Assembly: GCA_016490735.1 (NCBI GenBank)
Contig: JAEMWC010000037.1
Location: 1,256,001 to 1,320,000, forward strand
Direction: 5' to 3'
Source: Pachyseris speciosa
Taxonomy: Eukaryota > Cnidaria > Anthozoa > Scleractinia > Pachyseridae
Length of the DNA: 64,000 nucleotides
In this document: positions 1 through 15,100 of the stretch, in pieces
Layout of the letters: each line of letters begins with the position of its first letter
How positions within the stretch are numbered: position 1 is the stretch's first letter
Notes under the pieces: model-generated
What the model saw: the letters and a program-made list of their open reading frames with translations, nothing else
Databases searched by the model: none
What the model was told of the DNA's origin: nothing
Made by a program: the position numbers and the translations under genes

Positions 1-549
1 AAATTAAAATCATTTTAATTAAAAGCACCTTTTCTTATTCTTTTTGTCGATGAATAGTGTTAGGCCTGTCCACAAGTTGACGGCAACTTTTTGAACAACT
101 TTCGATTTTCGATCAACCTTTTTTGATTTCAAGCAACTTTTTTTCGTTTTCAATGTTTTGTTATTGATTTCAGCTAGATCTTTATAAAATAAGAGCTATT
201 TTAAACGCTTCGTGACCAAAAAGCAGAGAAAAATCACTTTGCATATCTTGACTTAATTGCGCGTGGGAACGCTTACGCCTGATTGGTCATTGTCTGTTGC
301 TCCATGCTGGAATGTTTGGGAACTGTATCGGCGCGTACATTTCAGGTTGTCGAGTGCCCGTCGATAAAACGTGGAACATGGGACATTCTGGAACATCCCG
401 GTACATTCAGGAACATCTCCAAAAGACGAAGAAAGATCACTTAAAAAAAAAAAACTTTTAAATATACAGAAAAAAAGAAACTAACACGAAATAAATATAA
501 TCCGAGAGATTAATTGGAGAAAAAAAGAAGACAAAAAAATATTTATTTC

Positions 550-581
<32 letters not shown>

Positions 582-1922
582 GACGTTTATAAATGCCCCA
601 CCTGGAAATGATAGCTATGGGGGCTGGGTGAGGATTGTTTTAGCGCTTTCGTTTGCTTACAACATTTTCACCCTCATACAGTTGTACCGTCTTCAGTCAT
701 TGCTCATTTTTTCGAAAAAACGTAAGTCAGTATGGTGCCCAATATACCTTGAAACTTTTATATAGGAACCTTGAGCACGCAAAATCCGCTGCTCTCCACT
801 TCTGATTGGTTAAGGATATCTACAACAACTGAGGACTTGGTCAGGCCTACTTTTACAGTAGACGATAAACGTGGTTAATCTGCTCCAAGAAAGATTTTCT
901 TCCCAATAGCAATGCTTCTCACTCCGTTTTTGCAGCGATGGCTGCACTGCATGGGCCTGTTTGTTTCTTAAGGTTAAACTAGTGTATTCCGGATTCCATG
1001 TTTTAGGTAAACCCTTTCATAGCAATACCTTACAACCTCGGTGTTAACCCGCATTGGCAGATAAACAACACTCTGTTTAGGCAGAGAATAACTGCTGGGT
1101 TAGGCACTGATCTCTAGTGATTAGGGTTAAGCGCTGACTCGAAATGGTTAGCTTTCATATACTGTTATATGGCGACACCACATAAATTCGTTAAAAATTG
1201 CCTCCCTCGGCAGCTAGCAATCATTGGTGTCGTGGATATGGATATAGAAATTCTCAAAGATTTTTTTAAACTTAGTAAAACTTTAGTAAGATCGTTTGGC
1301 ACTTTATATACACAAAACTAAGTGTGTAACCTGACTAGGTAGTATCCATTCTAGTCACGACTCTTCATTGCTAACCCTGTACACAGGTGACTGTAGGACT
1401 CCCTAGACTGTTGCGCGCGCCAGTTCCAAATCAAAATGACCTTTTCTTGAAGGGGGAAGGTGGTGCCACTTCTCCGACTTCGAGCTTCAATGTTTGGGAG
1501 CAAATATTCACCAAACTTTGCGCGTTTTAATTTGAAACTCAGAATTCTTTCGAGCGGTCATTTAAGGCACCATGAAGAGACAATAACGAACAAATACAAT
1601 GACCTGGCTTTTAATCAAAGTATTCAATTGCCTCTGTTGATCCACAGATGGTTTAACTAGACAGTGTACTTCTAACGTTTGAGAAAAAGAATTAAGAATA
1701 CGGTCTAAACAACAGATTTCTGGCAAAAATTCAGTTTTACAGGGTGACGATTTCTTTCTCACTAAAAATTAATACAAATTACTCCTAATACAATATTCTA
1801 AACCCTGTTCATGAACATAAAAAAAAATCTTCGCCGAACATTGGAAGGTTAGAAGTAAGTTGACAATATTTTACAAGGAAATTGGTTGTATACTGAGTGA
1901 TTTGTTCGCGAGTTAAGCAGTG
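1..1922. other. 3' flank of YTHDC1, no gene seen
   Basis: No reading frame here looks coding. The part next to 1922 must include the YTHDC1 3' UTR, but I cannot place its end. There is an A-run near 551-574 and a cluster of short GGAACAT/GGTACATT-like words at about 370-420. A short ORF at 514-765 starts in the A-run without an ATG and is not supported. Confidence 0.5.
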
Positions 1923-2015
1923 CTATCTCCGTCTGCTGCTGCGATACCGACTGCTGCCCCGCTCAGACTGAGTTCTCCTGAGGAACTCATCACAAGCAGC
2001 TGCATAAGGATCCAC
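1923..2015 (-). CDS. YTHDC1: YTHDC1 exon 15 (C terminus and stop)
   Basis: 93 nt ending in TAG at 1925-1923. It encodes [16 protein letters not shown] and then an Arg/Ser tail. DEFLRRTQ matches the conserved DDFLRRTQ near the YTHDC1 C terminus. The coral-type tail is much shorter than the long RD/RE-rich end of the vertebrate protein. Confidence 0.9.
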   Translation of the reverse strand: MDPYAAACDEFLRRTQSERGSSRYRSSRRR

Positions 2016-5000
2016 CTAGTAATAAAAAGAATCAAGAAACATCATCAGCAACTACAATAACAAAATAAGCAGGCGAGATAACACGAGGCTCCTGGAAATC
2101 ATTCACAGTCAAATAACCTTTCTAACTGTTGTCTGCTACGTTAACTCACCTCTGAACTTCACTAAGGTCTAAATACAAACTGATCAGTATAACGACAACA
2201 ACATTTACTGATGAACAGCAGCGAGCTTTAGTCACTTCTGTCAATGGTCTATTGACAACATGCGCTCCTTCTGTCTGACCACTGGTTTGATCCAGACTGA
2301 GCCAATCGATGAAATCAACTGCATCAACGGACTTCAGGGAGTAAGAACTGAAGTCTAATTTATATTTTACACTTCAGACGCACCGAATGTATGGAGGATA
2401 TGCAACCAGTCTCCAGAGATTCGAATGACAATGGTTGGCGGCCATGTTGGTGGACACTAACAAAAGAAGCTAATGAGAAATCTTTTGTTCACGGTACACC
2501 AACATGCGGTGATGACGTAACATGCATACGCCCTGTAAGAATCGCATTTACTCTCTGACTTAAGCCCACTTCATCCTCTGCTGTCTGTGTGGCTTTTGAG
2601 CTGACTTGCTACGATTTTCGTCACTTTTACAGTCTTGATAACATTCGACGAGACTGACATTCAGCGCAAACACGAGTAATCACCGATCACTCGCCGATTA
2701 TTGCCAATAAGCCTCGTTGTTTAAGTATCAGGCGTTACTATTCAATACTAAATGTTGCACTCTATACTCGGCGTACGTACAGAACAGATCTTAGGGAGTT
2801 TAAGCAAAGCCGTTTTTGAGCGACGTACGTCAACCGGAAGTGACGCGTTTTCTCTTCTTACTCGTCTTGGTGCTACCAGATTTGTATTACTAAGTGTCTT
2901 TACTCTAATAGAGACGATTTATTAGAACATTTGTGCACAACCACAGCCCAAATATTAGAAATGTCCACTTCCGGTTAACGTACGTTGCTCAAAAACGGCT
3001 TTGCTTAATCGCGCGGAATATAGTACACTCAGTGAACTGTGCTTTGTTATCAATGTGTTGAATAATAAAACAACTATCCTGCTCAAACCTCGGCTTACAG
3101 CCTCCTTGGTTAAGTATCAGGCGATATTCCGCGCGATTTCCAAGGACAATTGTTAAATACTCCGCGCGATTTCGTAGGATAATTGTCTGTGTAAGCACTA
3201 AAAATACTTACACTTCTGTGGTAGCCACCTCCACTGCGCGAGCTGCTGTGTCCCATGTGTATGGGATAATACGACGGCAAATCCACAGTTCGGGAAGGAA
3301 AATGTGACTAAAAACCAAAACAAATCAGGCAACGTGTTAGTTCAACGGTCTGACGAGGGACGAGGGACGAGGGAAAACAACTTACACCAGCAATGCAATG
3401 CAATGCAATGCAATGCAATCCAATCCAATACAACTGAATAACACATAATACAATTAACCTCCTTTGAAGTGATATGAAAATACTTCTATAAAAATACCGT
3501 GAACTATGATCCACTACATACGTGGCCCCTAATTAAAAAACGCCTCTAAAAACCGCTTCTTTACTTCAGCCTTAAAACGTGGGAGGATTCTTGTCGATCA
3601 TTCCATAGGCGGACTGGGCCGAGACACAAATGGCCGCTGACCAGCAGCAGATCCAAAAAGAGGGATGTCTAACTTGCTCTTATTTCTGGTATTATGAGAG
3701 TGTGCATAACTTCTTTTCTTTACAAAAGAAAAAGGCAAAGTTCTTACTCTTAGAGGAGGAAGAGAAGAGGAGTGACGTGAACGCTGATATTCCCTCATGT
3801 AATCTGAATACGACTAAAAAACAAGCAAGTGATGAGTTACTGGAAGGAAAGAATTATTTGAACGGCTTTACACCGCGTGAAATATAGCAATCCACGCCGC
3901 TGGCCGTTGGCTTAATTTGACGACAAAAGAAGCTACTCGTAATTGCCCAGGACTAAAGTTACAACAAGCTAAATTCTTTCCAAGGATGACCCGAGCTAAA
4001 CTAGGCAAATTTGGTGCAATTTGCGCTGCAGTGCTAAAAAATTATTAGTGAATTGTGAAATACGGTGAACACACATGTCAAGCCTAAGGTTGAAAGCTGC
4101 CACATGGCTGCGAGATGGAAAACCACTTAGAACCAAACGAGTGTGCATTAAACAAAAACGACTAGCTTTTGCACAACATATAGTATCAAGTCTACTACCC
4201 AGGCTCAAAAGAAGAAAAACAAGCAAAACAGTACTTACGCCGTGAAGCATTGTCTCTCGCCGCACACCGCCATATCGAGACCTATAAAACATGTTAAGAA
4301 ATGAACCAGTACTACAACCATAAAATCCCTCAGTATCAAATACTAATAATTGACAGGTTCTAAAGCACACTTTTATGAGGCTGCAGAAAACGAAGTAGAG
4401 CAACTCAAGGAGGTGTAAATTACCATTTCATACCTAAGAGGTGTAACATGCGACATAAAACAATTTAGTAGAAGGAACAGCTTATAACACAGGAAGGGTA
4501 TTCAGCAATACCTGTCTTCATATCTGGATAAAGTTTCATGATGATCCCTCGAATGTCTGGAACCTGAAACTGGATAGTAAGTCAAACAGATCACTTCTTG
4601 GTAAGCTGGTGTTCAAAACGGAAAGAAGCAGAAACACTCACAGAAGAACAAGACGTGCATTACAATACAGATAGATGTAAACACTGGCTATCACCAGTCT
4701 TATAATCCAGTTGGTTCCCTTCTTCTGAGTTATTTACACCTTATCCCTACTCTTTAGCATAAATCTACCAGCTGTCTATCATGTTGTAAAATGGGGCTTG
4801 AATCTCACGCTTTAAAGTTCCAAATAATTACGTAACGAAGAAGATCCTCACATTTCAGTGGAACATCAGTTGAAGGAAACCTCCACTCTTACAAAAACTT
4901 CACGCTTAATTGTTGGAAATAATTATTAGATTCCAAATTTTGGTTTGAAACGTGGATATAACATTTAAGTGTACAAAAAAGTCGATGTCATCATCGCCTA

Positions 5001-5524
5001 TTTTCGCTTTTAAATTTCCCGGGCGCGGCCATTTTGGATTTGATGACGTGTAATGGTTGCAGCTATTCTTTGATTTTACTCACGTGATAAGACGGCCATG
5101 TTGGTACCAAAACAATAGAAACATGTAGCTCAAGGTTTGCATAATAATAGTCAAATTCCCAAAAGACTTTTTCGCTATTGTTCTTTCCACCAATGTGACG
5201 TCAGGTGCAATCAAAAAATTGTCAGGAACCAAATGAAGCAGAAAACCCTTTTTGTTATACGAAAGGGCAACCATTACAAGTCATCAAATCCAAAATGGCC
5301 ATGCCCGGAAAATTTAAAAGCGAAAATAGGCGATGATGATATCAATTTTTTTTGTAACACTAAAACATTTGCATAAATTGCATAAAAATGCTAAAACAAT
5401 TGCATAAATTGCGTTCACAACTGCGAGGATCACTCTTCATTTGATTTCATTTCCGCAGTTCATATATGATTCATTTCATATATCATTCACACTCATTTCT
5501 TTCACGGGAACCCACAATTGACCT

Positions 5525-5565
<41 letters not shown>

Positions 5566-8500
5566 ATCGCACCGGTAATCGCGAGGTCACGGGTTCAAAC
5601 CCCGTTGAAGTCCTGAAATTTTTTTCGGGCTTCTTTTCGCAATTGCATAAATTGCGTTCACAGCTGCGAGGATCATTTTTCATTTGACTAAAACGTTTTA
5701 TCCACATTTTAAAACAAAATTTGAAATCTAGTATTTATTTCCTACAATTTAGCGCAAATTTGTTGTAAGAATGGGGGTTCCCTTTAAAGTTCGTTTATAA
5801 AGCAATCAAATTCTTCATTCTTACTTTTTTCGCTAACATCAACTATCAAGTGATAGAAATACTGAGCTCACTTTATCTTTGTTAAGTAAATGAACTGATG
5901 AAGGGGTTGATTGGTCAGTTGCTTGTTAAAGCATTTAAAAAAGAACATTAAAAGTAATTTAAATCAATGTTTCAATGTATCTATCAAAGCGTGTCATCAC
6001 ACACAATGGAATGTCATCTAATGACATTTAAATCAACTCTTTAGACAACTCTGATGTTCATTGAAAGTAATTAATATTATTTTTACTAGTTCGTGGTTGT
6101 CTGTGCAATAATAAAACAATTTATTGCACTCAACCTTATGCCCACCACAATTCAATGGCTTTGACCTCATGTCAAATCCAGTTTTGTGAACCAATATTAT
6201 TGTTAATCAAAAGTTAAAAAAGAGAAAACTGCCTCAAATTCGAGGCAAAAGGTGGATGAAAATGCAAATGTAGTCCACTGCCACAAAAATTACCACTTGC
6301 TACAATTCGAGGCCAAATGTGTTGTATCTATAATGTACTGAGCCCCAAAACGTTCTCCAACTTATAGTGACCCCTTTGTCATCTTTCCCAGAGAAAAATT
6401 GTCATTGGGAGGTGATTGAGTTAGCACTTTCTTCTTTAGAGAAATACATGTTTTGAATTGGTGTCCAAATATGCCTGCCAAAGATATGGCCTCTTAAGAG
6501 AGTTGAATGTGTTACAAGTGTGCACCTTGAAAAAAATGTCTTCCTTACAAGGTCTACATGAATGTCCCTAAATGTGTTAGTATTTTTGACAAATTTGAAA
6601 ATTATGATCATCGCATTTTGATGCTGCAGTGTAACAGGGTGGAGAAGAGTAAAACTCAAAACTAAATTTTGAGTGACCCTCAGAAAGCACTTGCCTGTTC
6701 CTGTGACCACTCGCTTGCTTCATAGGGCCCAATCAGTAGAGAGGGCCACCTTGTTTTGTATTTGACCAGCAAAGCCATTTTGTGTAAGATTTTTCACCAG
6801 AGGCCATTATTTTTTGTAACAAAGCTAGTAATTTCAAGTTATTGCCTGGTTTGTTTGACATTTCATAACATATTTGCCTGACAGATTTTACACTTGCATG
6901 GGTGAGTGCTAATTCCAACATTGGTGTAATTGCAAAAAATCCTTGCAATCACACTGCAGATTACATGTGAACTGGCTGTGATTTCAACGTGATTAAAGCG
7001 AGGATTCAACACAAATTCCATTGCACAAAATGTACACATGCTTTGCTTGAGATTTGACTGACCAGTGATTTAATAAACAATTTTGATGTCAAACACAAGA
7101 TTTTAATCAGGTCAGTCTTCAGATTTCTATTGGCGGATAGTTAACAAATAGAAATTGTTTCAGCCCAGCCAAGTGACCAATCTACATGTACATGTACTCT
7201 ACAAAAACAGGTAAAATTGATTTACTTCTGGTCCATTGGTGTGTAAGTGTAGAAATTTTACATCATGCTGTCAGGCAGCCCATAAAAAATTAGATGTCCT
7301 CGCAGGGCCAATCAGTCTGCAAGTTTTGCTCAATAGTAAAGCCACTGCCTGACACTCAAGTTTATGAGACAGTTCTACGATGCCACAGCCAAACACCTTG
7401 GACTAAGATAACTCTAAGCAAAAATTACTCATGATTTTAAGTTTTTTTTTTTCGCACATTTTGGTTTCTTGTTTCAACTTGGGACATTTTCTAATAATGA
7501 ACCCTAAACAAATTACATTGAAAAGCAAACCAAGCACAAATGTACAACTCTTTCAATTCTAAATACAGACCCATCTTTTTGAAACTTGATTTCTCAGTAA
7601 GTTATGACTTGCAATATAATAAATCAACCAACAGCAATAATCAAATTGCATGCAGCTGAAAGTTTTCTTTCAAGAGGTGGTGTTTTACTGTCAAGTCCAA
7701 GGTGTTGTTGGTTTGCAGTAAGTGAGAACTACAACTGTTATGTGAAATCTCAATGAGAACAGAGTTGATTTTGATTCCCTCTCTTTCTTTGTGCACCAAG
7801 TGATAATAATCTGAGAAAGAAGTACTTTACCTCTGTGCTTTCTTTTTGATTTGCGGAATTCATCAGAGTGTCTCAGACGACGCCTATTAACAAAAACATC
7901 TCCACATTAAAGGTGCATTCCACAGTGAACAATCCCCACAAACAAGCATTGAGGAACATCTTCTGACTTTCCCCGGGGATACAATTGTAACAATTAGGCA
8001 GCCAAAGGTACCAGATAAATCAAGATAAAAGATTGACTAATGTACAAAGCTTACGAACATAGAAATAGTGGTCATAACCTGCCAGGGTTTGAGTAACTTA
8101 TAATCAGGTTACGTTTATGGAAGTACAGCCCTGTCACCTCCATACAGCAAAACCGCTTGCAATCCTTGGTCAACTCTGTTGCAAACTGACTGTGGAGTGG
8201 ACTGGCAGCATTGATAATAATGTCCTAGGCGATGAAGTAATCTAGCGCCTTCCTCAGTTGAGCTCACCGTAGGCTCACAGACTATTGTTTCAAGTCACAA
8301 GTCTTATTCACCATCCAGCCACTGATGGCATCTTATGCTTTTGCATAAACACATCATTTGTGTATCATGCACTCAAAGAGTGAATAATAAAAGTTGCACC
8401 GCACAAATCACATTGCTGAACACAAGGCAACATCTGGCACGAAAGCATCACAATAAAGCACCCAAAGTATGCACAGTGCATTGACTGCGACAAAACCTTA

Positions 8501-11500
8501 TTGTTCAATAATGTCCTGTAAACACTGATTAAGCTATGCAACAAAATGCTTAAACTGTCCACTGATGATTTCCCAGCATGTACACCAGTTATCTAATCCC
8601 CTATTAATAGCCTCTTGATGGAAATTAAATGTCCGGGGGCCAAGTGCAGTCTGTAGAAACTCCTGGATGGAAGTGCCAGAGAGAAAAACGATTAATGCTA
8701 ACTTTTTTTGCATTAATCATCTGCCTGAAAATGTGAAAACATTACAAAAACAAATTTCTTGTGGGGGAAAGAGGAATTTCTTGGCAGTTCCTACTTCAAA
8801 AGAGTTTTGGAAAACATCTGTAATTACGTATGTCCTTCAGCTTAATCTGTTGTCAAAAGGCCAGGACCGTAGCCAAATTTTCAGTCTTGTGGTATGTCCA
8901 TTTTCAACATAGATCTTGGTATGCAACTGAAAAGTCTTTTTTTGATGTTAATCCACTGAGGAATTCTCTAATGATTTCTTGAAAGTCCTAGGTAGATGAA
9001 TGGCTTTAAGTCCATTTGAGGGTGGAGGCAAAGCTTGATCATAAGATTCCCACACACCCTACAAGGCACAGCAAAATATAGCATGTGAGAACAAAACACC
9101 AAATAACAAACTCCTTCAAGAGCACTCAATGATGGCAAAACGGTATGATGAACCTCCGCTGCAAATCCCGCAGGCATAACTTCATTTCCCACCGGTAGGG
9201 AGTGGCAACAGACGGGTCCTGCTACTACACAAAACAGACAGAGACAATCCACGTTTCTCTGACTGTTACGAAACAGTGGTGTGATCCTGTATGTGGGAAG
9301 TGATAACAAGGCATCCCTGTGAAACGCTGAAAATATTATCTCATACACGGTCAGTCAGATATGGGCTTTAAGTGACTTGTGTCCACCACCAGGCAATGAT
9401 GATTGGTGCTAACCTAGCTGAATCTCTTTCTTTCCTGTGTCGGCGTTCTGATGAGTGGTGTGAAGTACTGATGTCTACAGTCTCATCTTCAGGAAACAGT
9501 CGACAAAGGGCCTCACCAACAGCAGGTTCCACTTCCTGAGAAAACAAAATACACATAATTTTGTTGTGATGAACACTACTGAACTTTAAAATAGGAGTAC
9601 TGTCAATTAGAAATGGATTCTTGTCTTGTAATAAAAGCTTTGTTAAGGTGGCTCAAAATGGTTTCGTTATTTTTAAACACCAACTATTTGATGGATTGAT
9701 ACTCCCACAATTTTTTGTTTGCTTTACAATCAATTTAATTAAATTGTTGAGAAATAATTGGGCAATGCTTTTGATACCACGTTCAAAAAAAACAAATAAA
9801 AAATTGTGCGAGTATCGATCCATCAATGAGATGGTGTTCAAACATACAGTTTTGTAAAGAAACCATTTTGAGCCACCTTAAGCCCTGGCCAAACTATCGC
9901 GCAAAGTTGCATTCAATGTTCCAACTTTGCTTGATTCAACACTGTGTTTGACCATTTGCCTGCCAATGTTGGATGATGTTTGTCCAACAAGTTTTGCTCC
10001 ATCAAATGTTGGATATAGTTTGCTTTTGATCAAAGATTATGGCCAATTCTGTTCAACAAAAAAAATGTTGCAGTGTTCTGCTGCTCTTCCAACAAAGTTG
10101 TTTCTAGAAGCGAGTCAAGTTGAATCACCATGCAAGTCAATAACAAATCACTATCCTATTTTCAAGCCTAGGCTCCTTGCATCATTTGCAACAAAGACGG
10201 CAGATGTAAAAGAATGAAGAGCCAGAGAGCAAGAAAGTGAAAAGAGGTACCAAGGAGAAGCGTGTTTGGAGGGATTCAGACCACTGGTTTTTCCTCTCAA
10301 CACCATCATTTGCATCCATGGACAGCTATAGTACCATAAATGCTACAAGAGCTTTTCGTTTCAGTGTTAGTGCCATGTTTTAAATTTAGTGCCTACTTGT
10401 ACCTGTGGCTTATTTTGTTTAGCAATGCAGGGTAGTATGTTGCCACTATCTCAACATTCACATTCAGGAATGTTGGATGTGGGATCCAACTTTGTTTCAT
10501 AGTTTGGCCAAGGCTTTACAAATAACTTAAGTAATGTTAAAGCCTCTGACCCTTCAACTAGTATCTTACTTGAGAAAGACTGAGTTTCTCATTCACTCAG
10601 GCAAATGTTTTGACAGCTCAAATTTCACAGCAATTGTTAATCCTATCCATGGTTTTTTTTTTACAATCTTATGATCAAACACACCCTCTTACTAAGCTTA
10701 CAAAAGTAACAGTACCTGGATTTCCTTTTCTAATGGTCATATGAGTGAGCTGAGTCCAATTTAGGTTGTAATCATTCAAGTGAACAACAAAATATGCCAT
10801 GTTTTGGTAAATAATCAAAAAGGTTCTGACACCAAGGTGTAATGTCTATAACTAATCACATCTCTGAACAGTTAGCACCAGCAGATTCTTCTTTACAGTC
10901 ATTGTTTGAATCACTATTAAGACCCCAAACAGTGGCTGTGTATGGGACACTAGCAAGGCATTCTCTTGTAACTGGATTAAGGTGTTTTACCTGTCCATCA
11001 CGGCATATTTTCACCTCTTTGTTGTCATTCCAAGGATTCCGTAAATGCAGACACTTACTAAACCACAGCTCTCTCCTGTTGGTAAGTATCAATCATCACG
11101 CTTAGTTTCATTCTCTTATTTTTCTTATTTACTTGTGCAGCAGACATTCATTATATTGATTAGAAAAGAAGTTGGAACAAAAAATAACTTAAGATAGCCG
11201 TCAGGGAGCTTGTACTGTAAAAGAAACCACAGGCTTGTAAGTTATTGAGGTTTCTTGGTGAAGAGTGTACACTTAAAGCAACAGCTGCACAAGAAGAGTA
11301 AAACTTAGGGCCTTGAATGATAACACAAAAAATTGCCTAGGAATGGTAATAAATTATTGAGATCACCCATAACCTGCTAAGCTTAACGGGCATTATACAA
11401 AGGCAAGAATGCAGTAATTTTAGAAGCATAAAAAATAATCATACAGGGTTCAAAATAAAATCACAGCTTTTGGCCTAATTTTGTAAGCTTTTTTTTATCA

Positions 11501-12098
11501 AGGCTCATTTTCTCCCGGCTGTCAATAATGGAACTTTGGAACTTTGGAACTTTGGAACCTGTAATGAACGCATTTGTTCCCGGTAATTTCTCCGCCCACT
11601 TCTTACAAATCCCGCATGTAAGGATCGTATTTGAAGAATCAATTGTGAGATATTTTTGTCTTTTTCCAGCTTTCAAATTGTGCCTTCACTGACATTGCTG
11701 ATTCATGTTTGAAAGAAACAGCACATTCTATGAATTTTTTAACTTTCTGCAATTTGCGTGTTTACCCCGAGATCTGTCAACAACACATTGCCTAGCATGT
11801 GACCAACATCTTCCTGAATTAAAATTTCACTTTCCTCCTTGCGAAACATTGAATTTATAAACTGATTTTGCACATTATATGCTTTGAACTGCTAAAATAA
11901 TGGCAGCGTCAGAATCTTCATTTTAATCAATGTTTCCCTGCCTCTGCATCCATTCCCCTCCAAAAAAGCATAGTGAACGGCTATCTCTTTTACGTGTTTG
12001 TTCAAGGATAAAATATGCAACTTTGTCTAGACAAACTGCGGCACTTTGATTTCTTTTACTCACAAACATACATGTAAGAAGTCCATTCTGTCAAGCAA

Positions 12099-12183
<85 letters not shown>

Positions 12184-15100
12184 GTCTGGATTTGCCAAAA
12201 CGTACCTGCGCGAAAGCGGCTCTTCTTGGTGCGGTTTTTTCTCGTTCAAAAACTATCTCCAAAGTAGCCATTATAAAGACTAAAAGAGTGGTTAGTGCTT
12301 TTTTCTCTCCTCCTCCGCCCCTCCTCCTCTCTCACTCTCTCATTGCCTCCCTGTCAGTGCTGCGGAGTGATTGCGGGGCCCATCCGATGCAAAAAACGCC
12401 AGTTTTGGACCCATTCCGGTCAAACGGCTCCAAATTTCTGCGGGTACGTTCTTGCAAATTCAGACAGATATTTCCAGGCTATTGTGCCAAAGTTGTCCAA
12501 TGAGTCAAGTTGCAGCGAAAAACGGATTTTTGGGCCTTCTGCAGCTGTCTGGAGCTATTTGAGTGAATTATCTGTCTGGATTTGCCAAAACGTACCTGCG
12601 CGAAAGCGGCTCTTCTTGGTGCGGTTTTTTCTCGTTCAAAAACTATCTCCAAAGTAGCCATTATAAAGACTAAAAGAGTGGTTAGTGCTTTTTTCTCTCC
12701 TCCTCCGCCCCTCCTCCTCTCTCACTCTCTCATTGCCTCCCTGTCAGTGCTGCGGAGTGATTGCGGGGCCCATCCGATGCAAAAAACGCCAGTTTTGGAC
12801 CCATTCCGGTCAAACGGCTCCAAATTTCTGCGGGTACGTTCTTGCAAATTCAGACAGATATTTCCAGGCTATTGTGCCAAAGTTGTCCAATGAGTCAAGT
12901 TGCAGCGAAAAACGGATTTTTGGGCCTTCTGCAGCTGTCTGGAGCTATTTGAGTGAATTATCTGTCTGGATTTGCCAAAACGTACCTGCGCGAAAGCGGC
13001 TCTTCTTGGTGCGGTTTTTTCTCGTTCAAAAACTATCTCCAAAGTAGCCATTATAAAGACTAAAAGAGTGGTTAGTGCTTTTTTCTCTCCTCCTCCGCCC
13101 CTCCTCCTCTCTCACTCTCTCATTGCCTCCCTGTCAGTGCTGCGGAGTGATTGCGGGGCCCATCCGATGCAAAAAACGCCAGTTTTGGACCCATTCCGGT
13201 CAAACGGCTCCAAATTTCTGCGGGTACGTTCTTGCAAATTCAGACAGATATTTCCAGGCTATTGTGCCAAAGTTGTCCAATGAGTCAAGTTGCAGCGAAA
13301 AACGGATTTTTGGGCCTTCTGCAGCTGTCTGGAGCTATTTGAGTGAATTATCTGTCTGGATTTGCCAAAACGTACCTGCGCGAAAGCGGCTCTTCTTGGT
13401 GCGGTTTTTTCTCGTTCAAAAACTATCTCCAAAGTAGCCATTATAAAGACTAAAAGAGTGGTTAGTGCTTTTTTCTCTCCTCCTCCGCCCCTCCTCCTCT
13501 CTCACTCTCTCATTGCCTCCCTGTCAGTGCTGCGGAGTGATTGCGGGGCCCATCCGATGCAAAAAACGCCAGTTTTGGACCCATTCCGGTCAAACGGCTC
13601 CAAATTTCTGCGGGTACGTTCTTGCAAATTCAGACAGATATTTCCAGGCTATTGTGCCAAAGTTGTCCAATGAGTCAAGTTGCAGCGAAAAACGGATTTT
13701 TGGGCCTTCTGCAGCTGTCTGGAGCTATTTGAGTGAATTATCTGTCTGGATTTGCCAAAACGTACCTGCGCGAAAGCGGCTCTTCTTGGTGCGGTTTTTT
13801 CTCGTTCAAAAACTATCTCCAAAGTAGCCATTATAAAGACTAAAAGAGTGGTTAGTGCTTTTTTCTCTCCTCCTCCGCCCCTCCTCCTCTCTCACTCTCT
13901 CATTGCTTCCCTGTCAGTGCTGCGGAGTGATTGCGGGGCCCATCCGATGCAAAAAACGCCAGTTTTGGACCCATTCCGGTCAAACGGCTCCAAATTTCTG
14001 CGGGTACGTTCTTGCAAATTCAGACAGATATTTCCAGGCTATTGTGCCAAAGTTGTCCAATGAGTCAAGTTGCAGCGAAAAACGGATTTTTGGGCCTTCT
14101 GCAGCTGTCTGGAGCTATTTGAGTGAATTATCTGTCTGGATTTGCCAAAACGTACCTGCGCGAAAGCGGCTCTTCTTGGTGCGGTTTTTTCTCGTTCAAA
14201 AACTATCTCCAAAGTAGCCATTATAAAGACTAAAAGAGTGGTTAGTGCTTTTTTCTCTCCTCCTCCGCCCCTCCTCCTCTCTCACTCTCTCATTGCCTCC
14301 CTGTCAGTGCTGCGGAGTGATTGCGGGGCCCATCCGATGCAAAAAACGCCAGTTTTGGACCCATTCCGGTCAAACGGCTCCAAATTTCTGCGGGTACGTT
14401 CTTGCAAATTCAGACAGATATTTCCAGGCTATTGTGCCAAAGTTGTCCAATGAGTCAAGTTGCAGCGAAAAACGGATTTTTGGGCCTTCTGCAGCTGTCT
14501 GGAGCTATTTGAGTGAATTATCTGTCTGGATTTGCCAAAACGTACCTGCGCGAAAGCGGCTCTTCTTGGTGCGGTTTTTTCTCGTTCAAAAACTATCTCC
14601 AAAGTAGCCATTATAAAGACTAAAAGAGTGGTTAGTGCTTTTTTCTCTCCTCCTCCGCCCCTCCTCCTCTCTCACTCTCTCATTGCCTCCCTGTCAGTGC
14701 TGCGGAGTGATTGCGGGGCCCATCCGATGCAAAAAACGCCAGTTTTGGACCCATTCCGGTCAAACGGCTCCAAATTTCTGCGGGTACGTTCTTGCAAATT
14801 CAGACAGATATTTCCAGGCTATTGTGCCAAAGTTGTCCAATGAGTCAAGTTGCAGCGAAAAACGGATTTTTGGGCCTTCTGCAGCTGTCTGGAGCTATTT
14901 GAGTGAATTATCTGTCTGGATTTGCCAAAACGTACCTGCGCGAAAGCGGCTCTTCTTGGTGCGGTTTTTTCTCGTTCAAAAACTATCTCCAAAGTAGCCA
15001 TTATAAAGACTAAAAGAGTGGTTAGTGCTTTTTTCTCTCCTCCTCCGCCCCTCCTCCTCTCTCACTCTCTCATTGCCTCCCTGTCAGTGCTGCGGAGTGA

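Noticed and set aside
514..765. 83-codon ORF with a hydrophobic middle
   Set aside because: Begins in an A-run without a normal ATG context and has no recognisable domain.
3996..4403. 135-codon minus-strand ORF
   Set aside because: It overlaps YTHDC1 exon 13 in another frame and runs through intron; no family resemblance.
5541..5615. Functional tRNA-Thr
   Set aside because: A bulged anticodon stem, C at position 33 and flanking SINE body on both sides point to a tRNA-derived SINE.
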